A program made the translations under genes and the position numbers. The notes beneath the pieces were generated by a model. It saw nothing but the letters and a program-made list of their open reading frames with translations, searched no databases and had not been told where the DNA came from. From Zarea fungicola (Eukaryota > Ascomycota > Sordariomycetes > Hypocreales > Cordycipitaceae): a DNA stretch of 64,000 nt. Below, in pieces: positions 47,108 through 58,800 of this stretch; positions within the stretch are counted from its first letter, which is position 1; every line of letters begins with the position of its first letter. The stretch spans positions 31,939-95,938 of the forward strand of contig FWCC01000249.1 in the NCBI GenBank assembly GCA_900169235.1, written 5' to 3'.

Positions 47108-48965
47108 TTAAATGGACCAAAAGCAAACTAAATCGTCAAAATCAGCGGACTCCAGCTCTCTCGGTTCTTCACCCGGTAGAATATCACGCCGAAGCTGCTT
47201 AGCTCTCTCTATCCAGGTGTTTCCTTTCTTGACATTCTCTTTCCCGCCCATGTCTCGTAGGTGGGTGCCCTTTAGGAAGGATGATCGCGCTGACTCGTTC
47301 TTGTACCACTGGCGATCACCCCAGATCTTGAGCGCCCGATCGAGGTGCTCCCTAAAATACGCACTGTCAGAATTTCATTGATTATAACTATTTGAATGGG
47401 CGTCCGCCTTACTGTGCCAAGGCGTGTTGCTCTTGTCGAATGTAGTGTTCAGCCAGCTTGTGACAAGCATCGGCGGTGCGGTGATTAGTCTTTCCCACGG
47501 TAGACTCGTACTGCCGGAGGCAGTTTTTGTGAATGCTAAATGATTCATCCCAGAGCGCTTCGGCTCCATCATGATCGCCTTCTGTATCAAGAAGACTCGC
47601 TTTGCTCGCCTTGACATTTCCAAGCGCGTGAAGAACTCGCCCTGTTCTAACCTGTCATGTCAACTTTCTGTCCTACTTCAGACGGTACTGAGGACTACCC
47701 GCACTTACTTGTAGGACACTGTATCTAGCTTTCCATGCAGTTGTTCTCTTTGCAGAAGAAGGTCTGTAAGTGTTTTGTCTGCGTCATCAAGTTCCCCTTG
47801 TATCCAGTATGCCAGACCTAGATTGCAGACTGGGAAGCCAAATTCATCTGGATCGGCACTGATCAACTTGAGCATTTCGACACTCTGTTTAAAATAGGCT
47901 GTTGCAAGGGCGAATTTGCGAATCATCATGTATGCAATGCCCATTTGGCTGTGGGCAAATGCAAGTCTGAGATCCGGTCCACGACCCTTCGCTGCCTCCT
48001 CTTTCCGGATGGCGAGGCATATTATGTTGTGTTCCAAGCATGCAGCCGCGTCATTCGTCTCATTCGACAAAGCACCCATGGTCAAGTGCATGTCACTTAC
48101 AAGCGGCCCCGTCGTAATGTTGGACTGCTTGCAAAGCTCGAGGGCTAGCCTTAGATATGCTTTGCCCTCGTGGGAAGAACCCCGCTCGGGAAGGTATCTT
48201 GCATGCTATCAGCTTCAATTGTAGAGTATGTGTGAAAGGACGGTTTTCTTACACAGCGGCCTCGTTTAACAGCGATGGAAAAGCTGGATCTATGGCAAAA
48301 CCTTTCCATTACGCTTTAAAATCAATAAAAAGATGGTGAAATCTCTCCAAATGCGGCAGCAAGTCCTCACAAAGCCTCCATCTCTGAACCTTCTGGCTGC
48401 TATGGCTGCCTGGAGGCCAGACTCTAGAAAGCATGGACATAGCTTCGTTGAAGGTTTGATAGCGTTCGATATCACTCATTCTGGTACGTACTTCCGCTTG
48501 CATAAGACGATGAATCCATAACTCCTTTTTTACGATGTTGCGTTTTACAATGGAAGATGTAAGAAGCTCATAACGGGCTTTGTAAAATGTAGAATGGGTC
48601 CATGGCCCGTCTTCTATCGTGAACTGAACAAAAATGTGTTCTTGAACTCGATCAGGATTCAGAAATGCCAAGTTATGAAGCAGTCTTGCAGCATTGGAGG
48701 TCAGCTCTTTGAAAGTAAAATCGTAGGTAGTGGCAAGAGTGTAATTATATCGACGTTGCTGTAGAGGGTTACCGATGTCATGGATCTCCGCATATCGATC
48801 ATCATTGGCATACATGTTCACAAATTCGCGAATTGACAGACTTCTTCGACGAATGGAGGCGCGCATATCATTTATCCGGTTAATACATGGAGCTCGCAGG
48901 AGGTTGTGCCTGGGAAAGTCTGCTTTGGACAATACTGCAAAATGTACGCATTTTTTGTGTCCCAT
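47108..48965 (-). pseudogene. STAND/NLR-type protein relic (C-terminal TPR part), broken
   Basis: Recognisable pieces on the minus strand are: about 48875-48253 (SIRRRSLSIREFVNMYAN, then LLHNLAFLNPDRVQEH), 48197-47709, 47646-47413 and 47351-47108. They are joined by three introns with consistent phases. They read as the post-NB-ARC winged-helix and tetratricopeptide region of fungal NLR-like proteins (ALGNV...KTNHRTADACHKLAEHY, ending LPGEEPRELESADFDDL). An in-frame TAA at 48309-48311 interrupts the first exon exactly where homologous sequence continues (IDPAFPSLLNEAAV). No NB-ARC or P-loop is seen upstream of 48900. Both defects argue for a decayed, 5'-truncated gene. In intact form such proteins act in heterokaryon incompatibility or innate-type recognition. 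Confidence 0.75.
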
Positions 48966-50564
48966 AATTTATTGCGTTGAAGGAAATACATGGGAGCGTC
49001 TTTAATGCCTGTCAGCGTTTGTTCATCGAGTTAGTCGAGACATGATGGTACCTATATCGGAGTGTGAAACTTGGTCTGTCATTTTCTGGATAAGTTATTC
49101 TGCCAGAGAATTTTGTAAACTGGTATTGGCCAACAATAGATAAATCTCCAAAGCAGGATTGTTAAGCACTGTCGAAGAACACATATCTCAGGCTTCGCCC
49201 TCTCGTTGGCTGATCGTTGGCCGGCGTTATTTATGCTGGCTGCGAGACTGGACGGGCGCTACATGGCTACCTAGCTACCTGGCATGGCATAATGTCGATT
49301 CTGTCTTTTTCTGATTTTCCTCACTTTGAGACTTGGATGCGTCACGCGGTGCACCGAGTTTCAGCATCAGCCTATCAAGCTCTACATTGACGCGAGGAAG
49401 CTGCATGAGACTGATGTATGTTGCACCCAAGCCAGCTTGTACCTAAAAGCACCGTTTTTGGGCGAACCAGGCGAACCATACGGAGTATAAGAACCGATAT
49501 TAGGTCGCATTACTGAGGAGCCCGACATGCTCTTGACAATTTAGGTTCCGACGGTGCTGAGCTTGATCTGCAGAAATGGAGGATTGAGGGGGTGAGTGAG
49601 TGTTACACAATGAAGGGCTGGCATGCCTATGCAGGCGAGGAATAACACTGTTGGGATTTATAGTGCCCTGTCATTTTTACTCACGCCATTTTCTTCTTTT
49701 ACGGAATTCCGATCCGGGTATTGCAATCGGGCGCACGCATATACGCCGCGGCCGGTGTCAGCGGGGTTTCCCTTTGAGACGAGAGAATTCGGAGGCAGAG
49801 GTCATTTGCCACCAACTTCTCCTTTAGATTCCAACAGGCGGATGAGTTTGTGGCAGTACACACTGCTTGCATTGGTGAACGGTGATGTTGGGTGCGTAGT
49901 GTTAATGCGCCAAGCCTCCAATGCGTACAAACTTCCAGCTCGTCTTAGATGGCTGGCCACAAAACTCGATCTGTTCATATACAGATGTTACTAAATATAA
50001 TTTTATTATTATGGCATCTATAGCATAAAAGTGCCCTCTTTGGTGTCCCAAATGTGGATGTGTCTCGTCTTCGGTAATAGGTCATCATCCACCAACGAGC
50101 AGTGTGGTATGTGTGAGGATGATGCCGTCGTGCAGGAGAAGAGGTGGCCTGAGACACCGCTTGCTCCCATGTATGCTGGCAGGGTGGGATCTAGACTTCA
50201 ATGCATTTGGTGGCAATTCAGCTGCTGCTGCAGAGGAACAAACAAACGCCCTCCCTCGCCGCCTTGAGACTCCTACCCTGTACAGAGACGAGCCTCGCTT
50301 GTAGCCACGTCCACGGGTAAGCCCGTTTTCGCACACGTATTTAACAAGTTGTAGCCGTGCCTTCCTTTTATCGGAGAAATCTAGCGCCGGGTAAATCCTG
50401 CCTCAGAAGTATTTTCTAGACGCAGCCGTTGTGGTAAGGCGGTCAATGTCTTGCAGCTCGACTTTTCTAGCAGCAAACAAACGCTCCGCCTACTGCCACC
50501 ATCTACTCAGAGGAAACAAGGAAACAAGGAAACAAGGAAACAAGGAAGCAGGGGAAACGCTGAC
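48966..50564. other. Intergenic, about 1.6 kb
   Basis: No NB-ARC coding sequence and no other gene is seen. There is a 9-mer copy at 49479-49487 and an octamer tandem repeat just before the amidase relic. Confidence 0.55.
50512..50543. repeat. Tandem repeat, GGAAACAA x4
   Basis: Four perfect 8-base units, followed by a degenerate fifth, end about 20 bases before the amidase start codon. They would lie in its 5' leader. Confidence 0.9.
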
Positions 50565-53050
50565 ATGACTGTTGATAACCATTCACATTCTTTTGGCTCT
50601 GGAGCCACCAGCATTGACATCGAAATCACTGTCAGGGATGTTCGATACCTGTTGATTTCAAACCCCGAGGTTAGTTACTGCATCCTTGGCCAAAAGCACC
50701 GGAAAAGGGCTCTCGTCATGACCCAATCATGCCCGCATCACTTGCATAGAATGAGAAATTAATGATCCTTCTGCTAGAATTTTCTCAACAGCGCTGGCTT
50801 TGACCTCAATAACAGCCATACGCTCGCTCTCGTATATGTGACGAACCCAGGCGAGACAGTTTCTGCATCAGCACTCCAGGAGTTTCGAGCAGGTAGCCTC
50901 AGTCGAGATGATGTATTTCAGTCCGAATTCGCCGAAAATGTGATCTTCTACGGAAGTGATGAAGCACGCCTGGTCATTGAACCCGACGCTATTCAGGAGC
51001 TAGAGTCATGGGGCGTCAAACAGCATTGCATCATGGCGGCCAAAGTCGCAATTGCATCCTGCCAGGTTGCCCCCGGTCTATACGTCTTCTCAATGGGCAA
51101 GACTTGGCAACCTTGGAGAGTATAATACGACTATAACGCCTGTTTCATGGTTTCATTTAAGCCATCCATTATTGATGATGGAAGATAAGCGACCACCCTC
51201 CCAATGGACGATGTGCAATAACACTACAAGACTAACCATGCTACACTCTAGTTGCTGTTGATGTCCCTCATGCTGGAGTCAATTGTAGAGTCGCTGTACC
51301 GCCACGCTGCTACTTCAGTCCATCCAAGGATCGTCCTCTCGCTGGAGCTCGGATCAGCGTCAAAGACAACATTGACATTGCCGGCCACAAGACCACTCTT
51401 TGCAATCGAGCATGGACTAACTTGTATCCTGCAAAGACCAAAACCGCCCCCTGTATCCAAGTTCTTATCGATGCTGGCGCTGTCATTGTGGGCAAGGTCA
51501 AGCTGCAAGCTATGATAATGCGAGAGGAGCCGCTCGAGTGCGTTGAGTTTTCAGCTCCGTTCAACCCTCGTGCCGATGGCTATCAGGTACCCTCAGGAAG
51601 CAGTCACGCAAGTGTTGCTAGCATTGCCTCGTACAATTGGCTCGACTTCTCGATCGGATCTGACAGTATGTATCATACAACCACACATCTCTGACAAGTT
51701 TGCTTACTCGGTTTCAGCCAATGGGAGCGGTCGCAAACCTGCTTCGTATAATGGGTGTTTCTCGATCCGCCCTTCAACAGGTATAATGAAAACGGATGGC
51801 GTCGTTGGATACTTCCCGTAAGCGTCATTCCATTCGTCTGCCCGATTCTATGCTGAGTTTTTGATCGGTATCCAGGCAGTTTGATATGCCCGTCTTCTTC
51901 GGAAAACACATTTCCAGATTCCCCGATTTCATATCTCTATGGTACGGAAACTCAGAAATGCTCCGTACTGGACCTGCGGTTCGTACTGTTATTTCCCAGT
52001 AGTTTCTATTCCCATGCTTATATTTATCCAGGCAACCGTTAAGCTTCTCTATCCCTCCGACTATCTCCCAACGCCAAATCCTGCGCAGACTCGACTGATC
52101 GACAAGTTTGCCACTGGGCTAGAATCTGCGTTGCAGATCTCAAGAACAAATATGTCATTGGCAGAGCTTTGGAAAAGAGATTGCCCTGACGGTGCGGAGC
52201 ATGGAGACATTGCAGAGTATCTTGAAACTGTCAGTGACACGTTAGACCAAAACCTTAGAGAGGCCCGTACTAAATTCACTCCAGGCAGGCATCTACCCTT
52301 TCTATCATGATCAGTACCACAACCTTGAGAGCTTCAGGAGCGAGTATGAACAAAAATACGGGAAGCCTCCGTTTGTTCAGAGAGCCCTGCACTGGCAATG
52401 GTAAGTAATTATAGGCCAAATGATTGTTGAACAAATTACTGTTGTATTAACACATTGCTACAGGGACGTTGGCAAAGGTGTCTCAAAGGAAGAACGTGAC
52501 GAGTGCTGGCGTCGCTCCGAGTTATACCGAGGCTGGATGCTCGACAAAGTTTTCGACACAAGCAACGATGGTACAGTAGTCGTTATGCCTCTGCCTATTG
52601 AGGTCGGTCAGCCAAATTATCGTGACGCTCCTCTGCCGTGAGTAATACCCCCCCTCTATGATACACCATCCTGACAAAAAATTTTAGGCCATATTCTCTC
52701 TTGAGCGGATATGCTGCGTTGAACATGTCTCCCATGCTTCGAGCGCCCGAAGTTACCGCCCCCGGTATTTTCTCATCTTGCTCATCGCATCTGTTACATT
52801 ACTGACCTTTACATTTCTACGTAGTGGGTGATATTCCATACCTGTCTATTGTCACAATAAGAGAAGAGCCTCTTCCAATTGCCGTTTCGCTCATCGGAGC
52901 CCCCGGTACGGTCGTAATGTCATTGTGCATCGGTAAATTACTAATCGCATGTGTCTAGGAACTGACTTGATTCTTGCCAACTTGGTAGAATTAGGCATGA
53001 AGGCCGCCCATATGCCAACCCAAGTCAAAGTAGGGCGATCAATGTATTAG
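50565..53050 (+). pseudogene. Amidase-signature enzyme, interrupted by two in-frame TAA codons
   Basis: The segments are 50565-50669, 50778 to about 51213, 51252-51665, 51718-51817, 51876-51978, 52032-52229, 52285-52400, 52464-52637, 52688-52764, 52825-52905 and 52959-53050. Most joins use good GT-AG sites in phase. The amidase-signature core is clear: Lys in RISVKDNIDIAGHKT, the Ser-rich PSGSSHASVASIAS, and GSD-TNGSGRKPASYNGCFSIRPS. In the second segment the open frame continues as protein-like sequence through TAA at 51123-51125 and TAA at 51186-51188. The next gap to 51252 is about 38 bases, too short for a normal intron and out of phase. I therefore call it a pseudogene. Intact relatives hydrolyse amides. 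It neighbours other broken genes. Confidence 0.75.
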
Positions 53051-53808
53051 ATGTCAGGCAGAATTTGTAGAGGTATGAAACGGGCACCAATAGTTACAGG
53101 CATTATGATGGCGTGGTATATTGAAAGGTACCAGGCAGTGCAACAAGACGCAAGCCCAGACTCGGCAGTCAATTGTCTAGCTTTCATGCATCTCTATGAT
53201 TAAACTGCCATAAAGCCACTTTTATCTGAAGTTATTCGCATCGTTCCGCTTCTCGAAGTAATTCTATACTTGCTACGAAGTAAGAATTCATTGAAAGCAG
53301 CAGCGGCAAATCTGCAGTCTTGCAGGCACAGTGCATGTCACCTCGTTCAACAGAAAAGTCTTGGATGCTTTAAAATTTAGGAACTTCCGTGGTGCTAAGA
53401 ACTCTGTTAAGCTACCGGTTTACTGTCGAACAGAAAATAAAGGATAATAAGTAAGGCCTAACTAGTGTGGCTGGCCACCCTTTGGTTCAACACATATTAC
53501 TTATTACTCCTGCCTGAGACAAGTTGTGGGTCGGTGTTCAGCTCATGGAAGATGTCAATATTTGCCCGAACGAGCAGCCGGGCAGCTCTCATCGATGTGA
53601 GTCATGGTTCAAGTGCCTCGTGGGGTATTTTGTCATATAGACAAGACTGATATCACTCGGGACGTGGCAATCAGTGATGAGGGGATGCAAAGTCTAGTAC
53701 TCCCAGCCGAAGGTTTGGTGCTGGGACCGGACAAGAAGTAAGTACACGACTTGCTGCTTTGTTATGAGCGGTGCCTAGAGGCTCAATCACTTGACTCTGG
53801 GAAACAAA
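53051..53808. other. Intergenic
   Basis: AT-rich spacer between two plus-strand relics; no gene is seen. Confidence 0.55.
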
Positions 53809-55468
53809 ATGGCCGATTCTCAAAACTGGTCGCATCTTACCACAGACTCGGAGTTACACAGCCGACCCCAGACCTTCGTCAGGTCCCTTTCCGAGCAATG
53901 TTACAGAAACGATGCATTCCCAAGACCAGATTTTATTAGTTTGCAGACTTTTCTCAAAGGGGCCAACTATTGTGGTGTTAGAGAGGATCCTACCTGCGCA
54001 AACGAGACCCTTGAAGAAGAACACAATTGCTTTGCCGTGCTTCATGATGTCGCTTCTGGCGAGAGTCGACCGTTCGCAGCATCTCCATCGGGTATGGAGA
54101 CTTTCGCAGCTTACAGTTCTCTTTCTACACCGTCGATCCTGTTCTTGCGTTCCCGACACCTCAGTGGCTGACGACGGCCCCGAGCTGTATCGACAGCATT
54201 ACAACTCCCTCCCTGGCGAAGCAGGCCGGCGCGAGTTCTTTTCGTCGCCAACCTTGCCATCAGCATCAGCCCGGGTGTTCCAACTCGCCATCCCTACCAT
54301 CCGCATGGGCACTGACCAGGCTCTCCTCGATGACACAGAGGATCTGCACAGGGCCCGCGATGAAGTGGCCGACAAAATGAAGAAATACTTGCGCACGACA
54401 GCAAGTCTGGCCGACTCTGTTGTTCGCAAGTGCCTACTGCTGGGCAAGGAGATTTACGTCTTGGAGCAAACGGTGTCCATTGAGGTCGGGGCCCCCTCTG
54501 ATGCCTGGCGGGTTACTGTGTGGCTGGACAGCGGCAAAGACCTCGGGCGTAGTGCTCGAGGCCCGTGGAGTCCTCAAAGGGGCCCGCGACCCGAGCAGGT
54601 GTACTTTCCGCCCGTAATAGTGAACGCCTCCGTCGACGGCGCGCAATCTCTTTCCCCGCAGCTAGGTTCCTCAGACGCGACGACACAGGGGCGGCGACGG
54701 CCTGACTTCAACGCGACCGGCGGCGGCGGCAACCGCACCACCATTGGTCGCGAGCAGTGGCGGGCGGGACAAAACATGTGTCACCTACCTTTCCAGTACG
54801 GGTCCTTTCTCGTGGACAAGGAACGAGCCCGCGGCGACGCGCTGTACGCCCTGAGCGGGCTCTTGTTATTCGCCGCCTCGGCCGAGGTGCAGTTCCTGAA
54901 CCTCCTGAGGCGGCGCATCGAGCTTGAGCTCTCCCTCTTCACGGCGGAGGACGTGACCAGAAATCACTTTGTGCTGCTGCCGAACCTCAAGTACATCCGG
55001 ACGGTGCTGGCCGCCCATGCGCACAGCCTCGAAGAGACGACTGCGTTGCTGCGCAATCATCACCTGCTGGACTGGCCGCGCCTCAGAGATGATGCCGTGG
55101 TTGAAAGGACGGCCGCGCAGCTGCTGGCCGACTTTGAGCATCTGCTGCAGCAGGTGCATGCCATGGAGCGCGAGTGCGAGCAGGGCATTGCGACGGTGGC
55201 CAACAGCGCGGCGCTGGAGGAGTCGCGGCGCTCCGTGGAGCTGGCCGTGACTGTGCAGAAGCTCACCGTCATCGGCACAGTCTTCATCCCGCTATCGTTT
55301 GTCTGCTCGGTGTGGGGGATGAACTTTAAAGAGCTGGGATCCGGGACGAAGCCCATGTGGATGTTTGCTGCATCTCTGGCGCCCGTTCTCCTGTTCGCGT
55401 ACACAATTTACAGCTGGAGTTTTGTTTCGCGGGTGGTTCGTAAGGTGAAGCTTAAACAAGGCTGGTAG
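53809..55468 (+). pseudogene. CorA-like Mg2+ transporter-type protein with two apparent frameshifts
   Basis: Frame 1 starts at ATG 53809 (MADSQNWSHLTTDSELHSRP) and reads well to about 54047 (HNCFAVLHD). Protein-like sequence then continues in another frame to about 54170 (CRFWREST, GYGDFRSLQF, AFPTPQWLTT). It finishes in the third frame to 55468 (PELYRQHYNSLPGEAGRREFF onward). Neither shift can be explained by an intron of normal size; each fits one missing base. The C-terminal part is intact, with a helical stalk and the CorA-type ending VCSVWGMNFKELGSG plus two membrane segments. It is either a recently broken gene or carries assembly indels; similar defects in neighbours favour decay but base quality should decide. 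Confidence 0.6.
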
Positions 55469-55717
55469 CTAGCTGTGAAACGATTTTAAATGTAGGCGCC
55501 GCCGCTGTTGCTGCTGCCGATCTCATAATAGATAAACCATGTAATTCTACAACAGTCAAGATAAGCCAGCTCAGTTGGCTACACTTGACTCAGGTGCGAT
55601 TCCGTAGACTTCAGCTACGCTATTTATGGCTGGCTGCCTCAACACTTTGTTCAGGATAGACGCTTTTATCAAGGCACTTGCTTCTCAAAACACGTTCATG
55701 CTTTTGTTTTTTAAAAG

Positions 55718-55755
<38 letters not shown>

Positions 55756-55812
55756 AAACAGTGCACCCATTCGTCGGTGTTTTAAGGTATTTACAACAGA
55801 AAAGCAAAGTTA
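55469..55812. other. Spacer between convergent genes
   Basis: 344 bases of 3' flank. They include a tRNA-like A-box (AGCTCAGTTGG, 55568-55578) and a near B-box (GGTGCGATTCC, 55593-55603) spaced too closely for a tRNA gene, and an (AG)15 microsatellite. Confidence 0.55.
55721..55750. repeat. (AG)15 microsatellite
   Basis: Thirty bases of pure AG dinucleotide repeat in the 3' spacer between the CorA-like and ABC genes. Confidence 0.95.
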
Positions 55813-58800
55813 TCAACTCGCAACCAATTCCCCATTGCTCCCCCGTCGCAGTACAGTGTGCAGCCTACCAGTATCAAACTGCAGGACAACATCCGCACTC
55901 TTGAACGATTCCGTTCGATGTGAAATCATGAGAATTGTGCACCCAGCAAACGACTCGTCAATCAACCGCTGCATGTGTTCCTCCATGTCCACAGTCATTG
56001 TGCTTGTAGCCTCATCCACCATGAGGATTTTAGTCTTCAACGTCGCCTGGTGTAGAATGGCGCGCGCCAGGAACATGAGCTGCTTTTGTGCCACGGAGAA
56101 CCGAATCTTGGCATAGTCAGAATTCAGGCCACCATGCGCATTGGCGTGGTCCCAGAGATTGACTCGTCGCAGGACATCAATCATTTCCTCATCCGAGGGA
56201 AGTGGGCCTTCGTACGGATACAGGTTAAATCGCAGTGTCGCCGTAAGTTGGAGACCATTTTGGGTCATGGTCGTGATTCGAGAACGTAGAAGCTCACGCG
56301 GGACTGTGCGTGTATCTCGCCCGTCGATGCTGATGCTACCCGTGTAGTCGACCATCCGAAGCAAGGTAGACAGCATTGTTGTTTTGCCGCTTCACCACGG
56401 GAGTTAGTAATCATAAATAGACTCGGCTTGCAGTTGCCATAATCGCATACCTTCCAGTGCGGCCCATGAGTCCAACCTTCTGCCCCTCCTGTATCGTAAC
56501 TGTAGTATTATCAAGAGCTCTGTGTACGGCTCCCTCTTCGGTCCTAGGTGGCCACTTTAATAAGTTTTTTTACCTAGATTCGGGGTGTTGTATATATCAC
56601 GCACCTGTACGTTGCTGTTACAGAGTCGACCTCGATTCTTCCATTGGTAGGCCAGTCCTCGGGAAGTGGAGGGCCAGAGACGGTATCCTGCTCCTGCGGA
56701 GTATTCTCTTCAAACTGTTTAATACGCCGGACTGCGCCAAGGCTTGTCTCAAATGCTGTCCAGGTTTGAATGTACCCCGAGGTTGTGCTGCTAAAACCGA
56801 TGAGACTGAGCATTGCAAGGCCGACGGCAGAATCCGAGGTGGTACCGGGGAGCGACAACGAGAGACTGACGAGAAAGATGGTGGCGACAGCGGATGTGCC
56901 ATCCATACTGAGTGTCAGCCATCGTTGGATGCAGTACAGCAGATACTCTGGTTTCTGAGAGCGATCCAGCTTTGCGTAGAGTTGGCGACGAAACTTTTCT
57001 TGCCAGCCGAAGCTACGGATATGCTGGATTCCGTCGCAGGTTTCCGTAAACTGCGTGAAGAGTGCCGATGATGCCTCTAACTCAAGTTGCCGCAGTTGTC
57101 TCGAACTGCGCAGGTAAAACAATTGAATTACGCATAAAATCAAAATAATAAACCCCATAACTGGCACAACATAAATTGAGCCGGCAGAGATCATTCCAAT
57201 CTCCACGAGAACGGTGAAAGTTACTGTGCAATAGTTAGCGCCTGTCTTTGGCTTTCTGGCAACTCTCGCGACGCTCACAGAAGACAAACTGATTGACAAA
57301 AATTGCGAGCCTCTGGGTGATTAGAGATACATCTTGACTGAATCTGGTGGGATTGTTAGATAATTTGAATTCAGCGAAGGTGAATGCGACGTCCTCGTAC
57401 CTATTCAGTAGTGAGCCGGAGTCTGTGTCGTTTATGTATTGCGGCGTTGCGCTGCCGAACTCGTTAGCCACATATGCCTTTGCCACCAAGTTGTTGACTT
57501 CACATACCGTAAAACTGCCTTTAAAAGCCTCCGGTGCATCTCGTTGGTTATTTTGGGCAGTATGAATGCGAAGTAGTAACTGATTTATTGGTCAGCAAAA
57601 TTTGTGTTAGGGCATTCATGAAAGAGAACTCACGCGCTAAACGCAACATTAAGAAACACGGATGCCACAGAAAACACGCTGTATCCGATAAAATAGGAAT
57701 CATCGCCTGGGAATTTCGAGAACCATATTCTCAAGAAAATGACTGCAATAATTATCAGATAATGTCCGGGAAGGAGTAAACCTTGAGAGATGGCAAACCT
57801 GGCATCCATTCACCGAGCGCGGCTGTCACTGCCAATAAAACCCAGCCAACGAGGACAGGAAGTCCAGCTGAACGCAGAAAGTATGCATAAAGTGATATAT
57901 CGCCCGATGTTCCACCAGCTTCACTCTGAGTTATCCTCATGTCTTCCTTAGCCAAAACTGACGGTATTTCATTGCCTCGGTTGCTGTTATTACTAGCATC
58001 ATTGCGGATCGGATTGCAGTCGATTCTATCATTCGAGGACACATCGTTAGTGTTCTCGACGAGAGGTAAAGCCCCATCCAAATTATTGCAGTGCTGGACT
58101 CTGCCGTCTGCAGTAAAGCGATACACAAGATCCGCAAACCCCAAAAGCTCGACTAGGTGATGGATTAGTCCGTTACCGCCGCTCGAATAGACAACTGACG
58201 CAACTTACGTCGATTCGTCGTCATAATGACGGTGCAATTCCAGCTTCTAACCATGCCCGACGGACCAAAAAGCCTTTGGAAGATTAGACCAGCTGTCTCT
58301 GGGTCCACAGAGCTAAATATGTCGTCTACAACCATAGTCTCATTCTGAGCGTAGGCGGCGCGTGCGAGACTCTAGCATCCAAAAATCAGCTAACTGTGAG
58401 GAGTTTCTCCCGCTATTAGCTGCTTTTGGGTAGACAAACTTACCAGTCGTTGCCGTTGACCACCGCTGAGATTGCAGCCACCACTTCCAGTTTTGGTTTG
58501 ATCGCCATCAGGCATCTCCATGAGATCCACGTCCAGGGCGCAGGCTCTGAGGACAGCTCGGTATCGGGATTCAATAAATTCGAGACCACCTACAATGGCT
58601 TGCTGGAAGGTCTCGTTGGGAATCCATGATTCCTGGCTACAATACGATATCTTTTTCGAACCAACAGACACAGTACCTGAGTTCAACTGAGCCTCTCCCA
58701 ATAGCAGCTTCAGAATAGTTGACTTGCCACAACTTATTGGGCCCCAAAATATCGCAAGAGCACCCCAGGGAATTCCCAGAGTCACTTGTCTGAAGATCGG

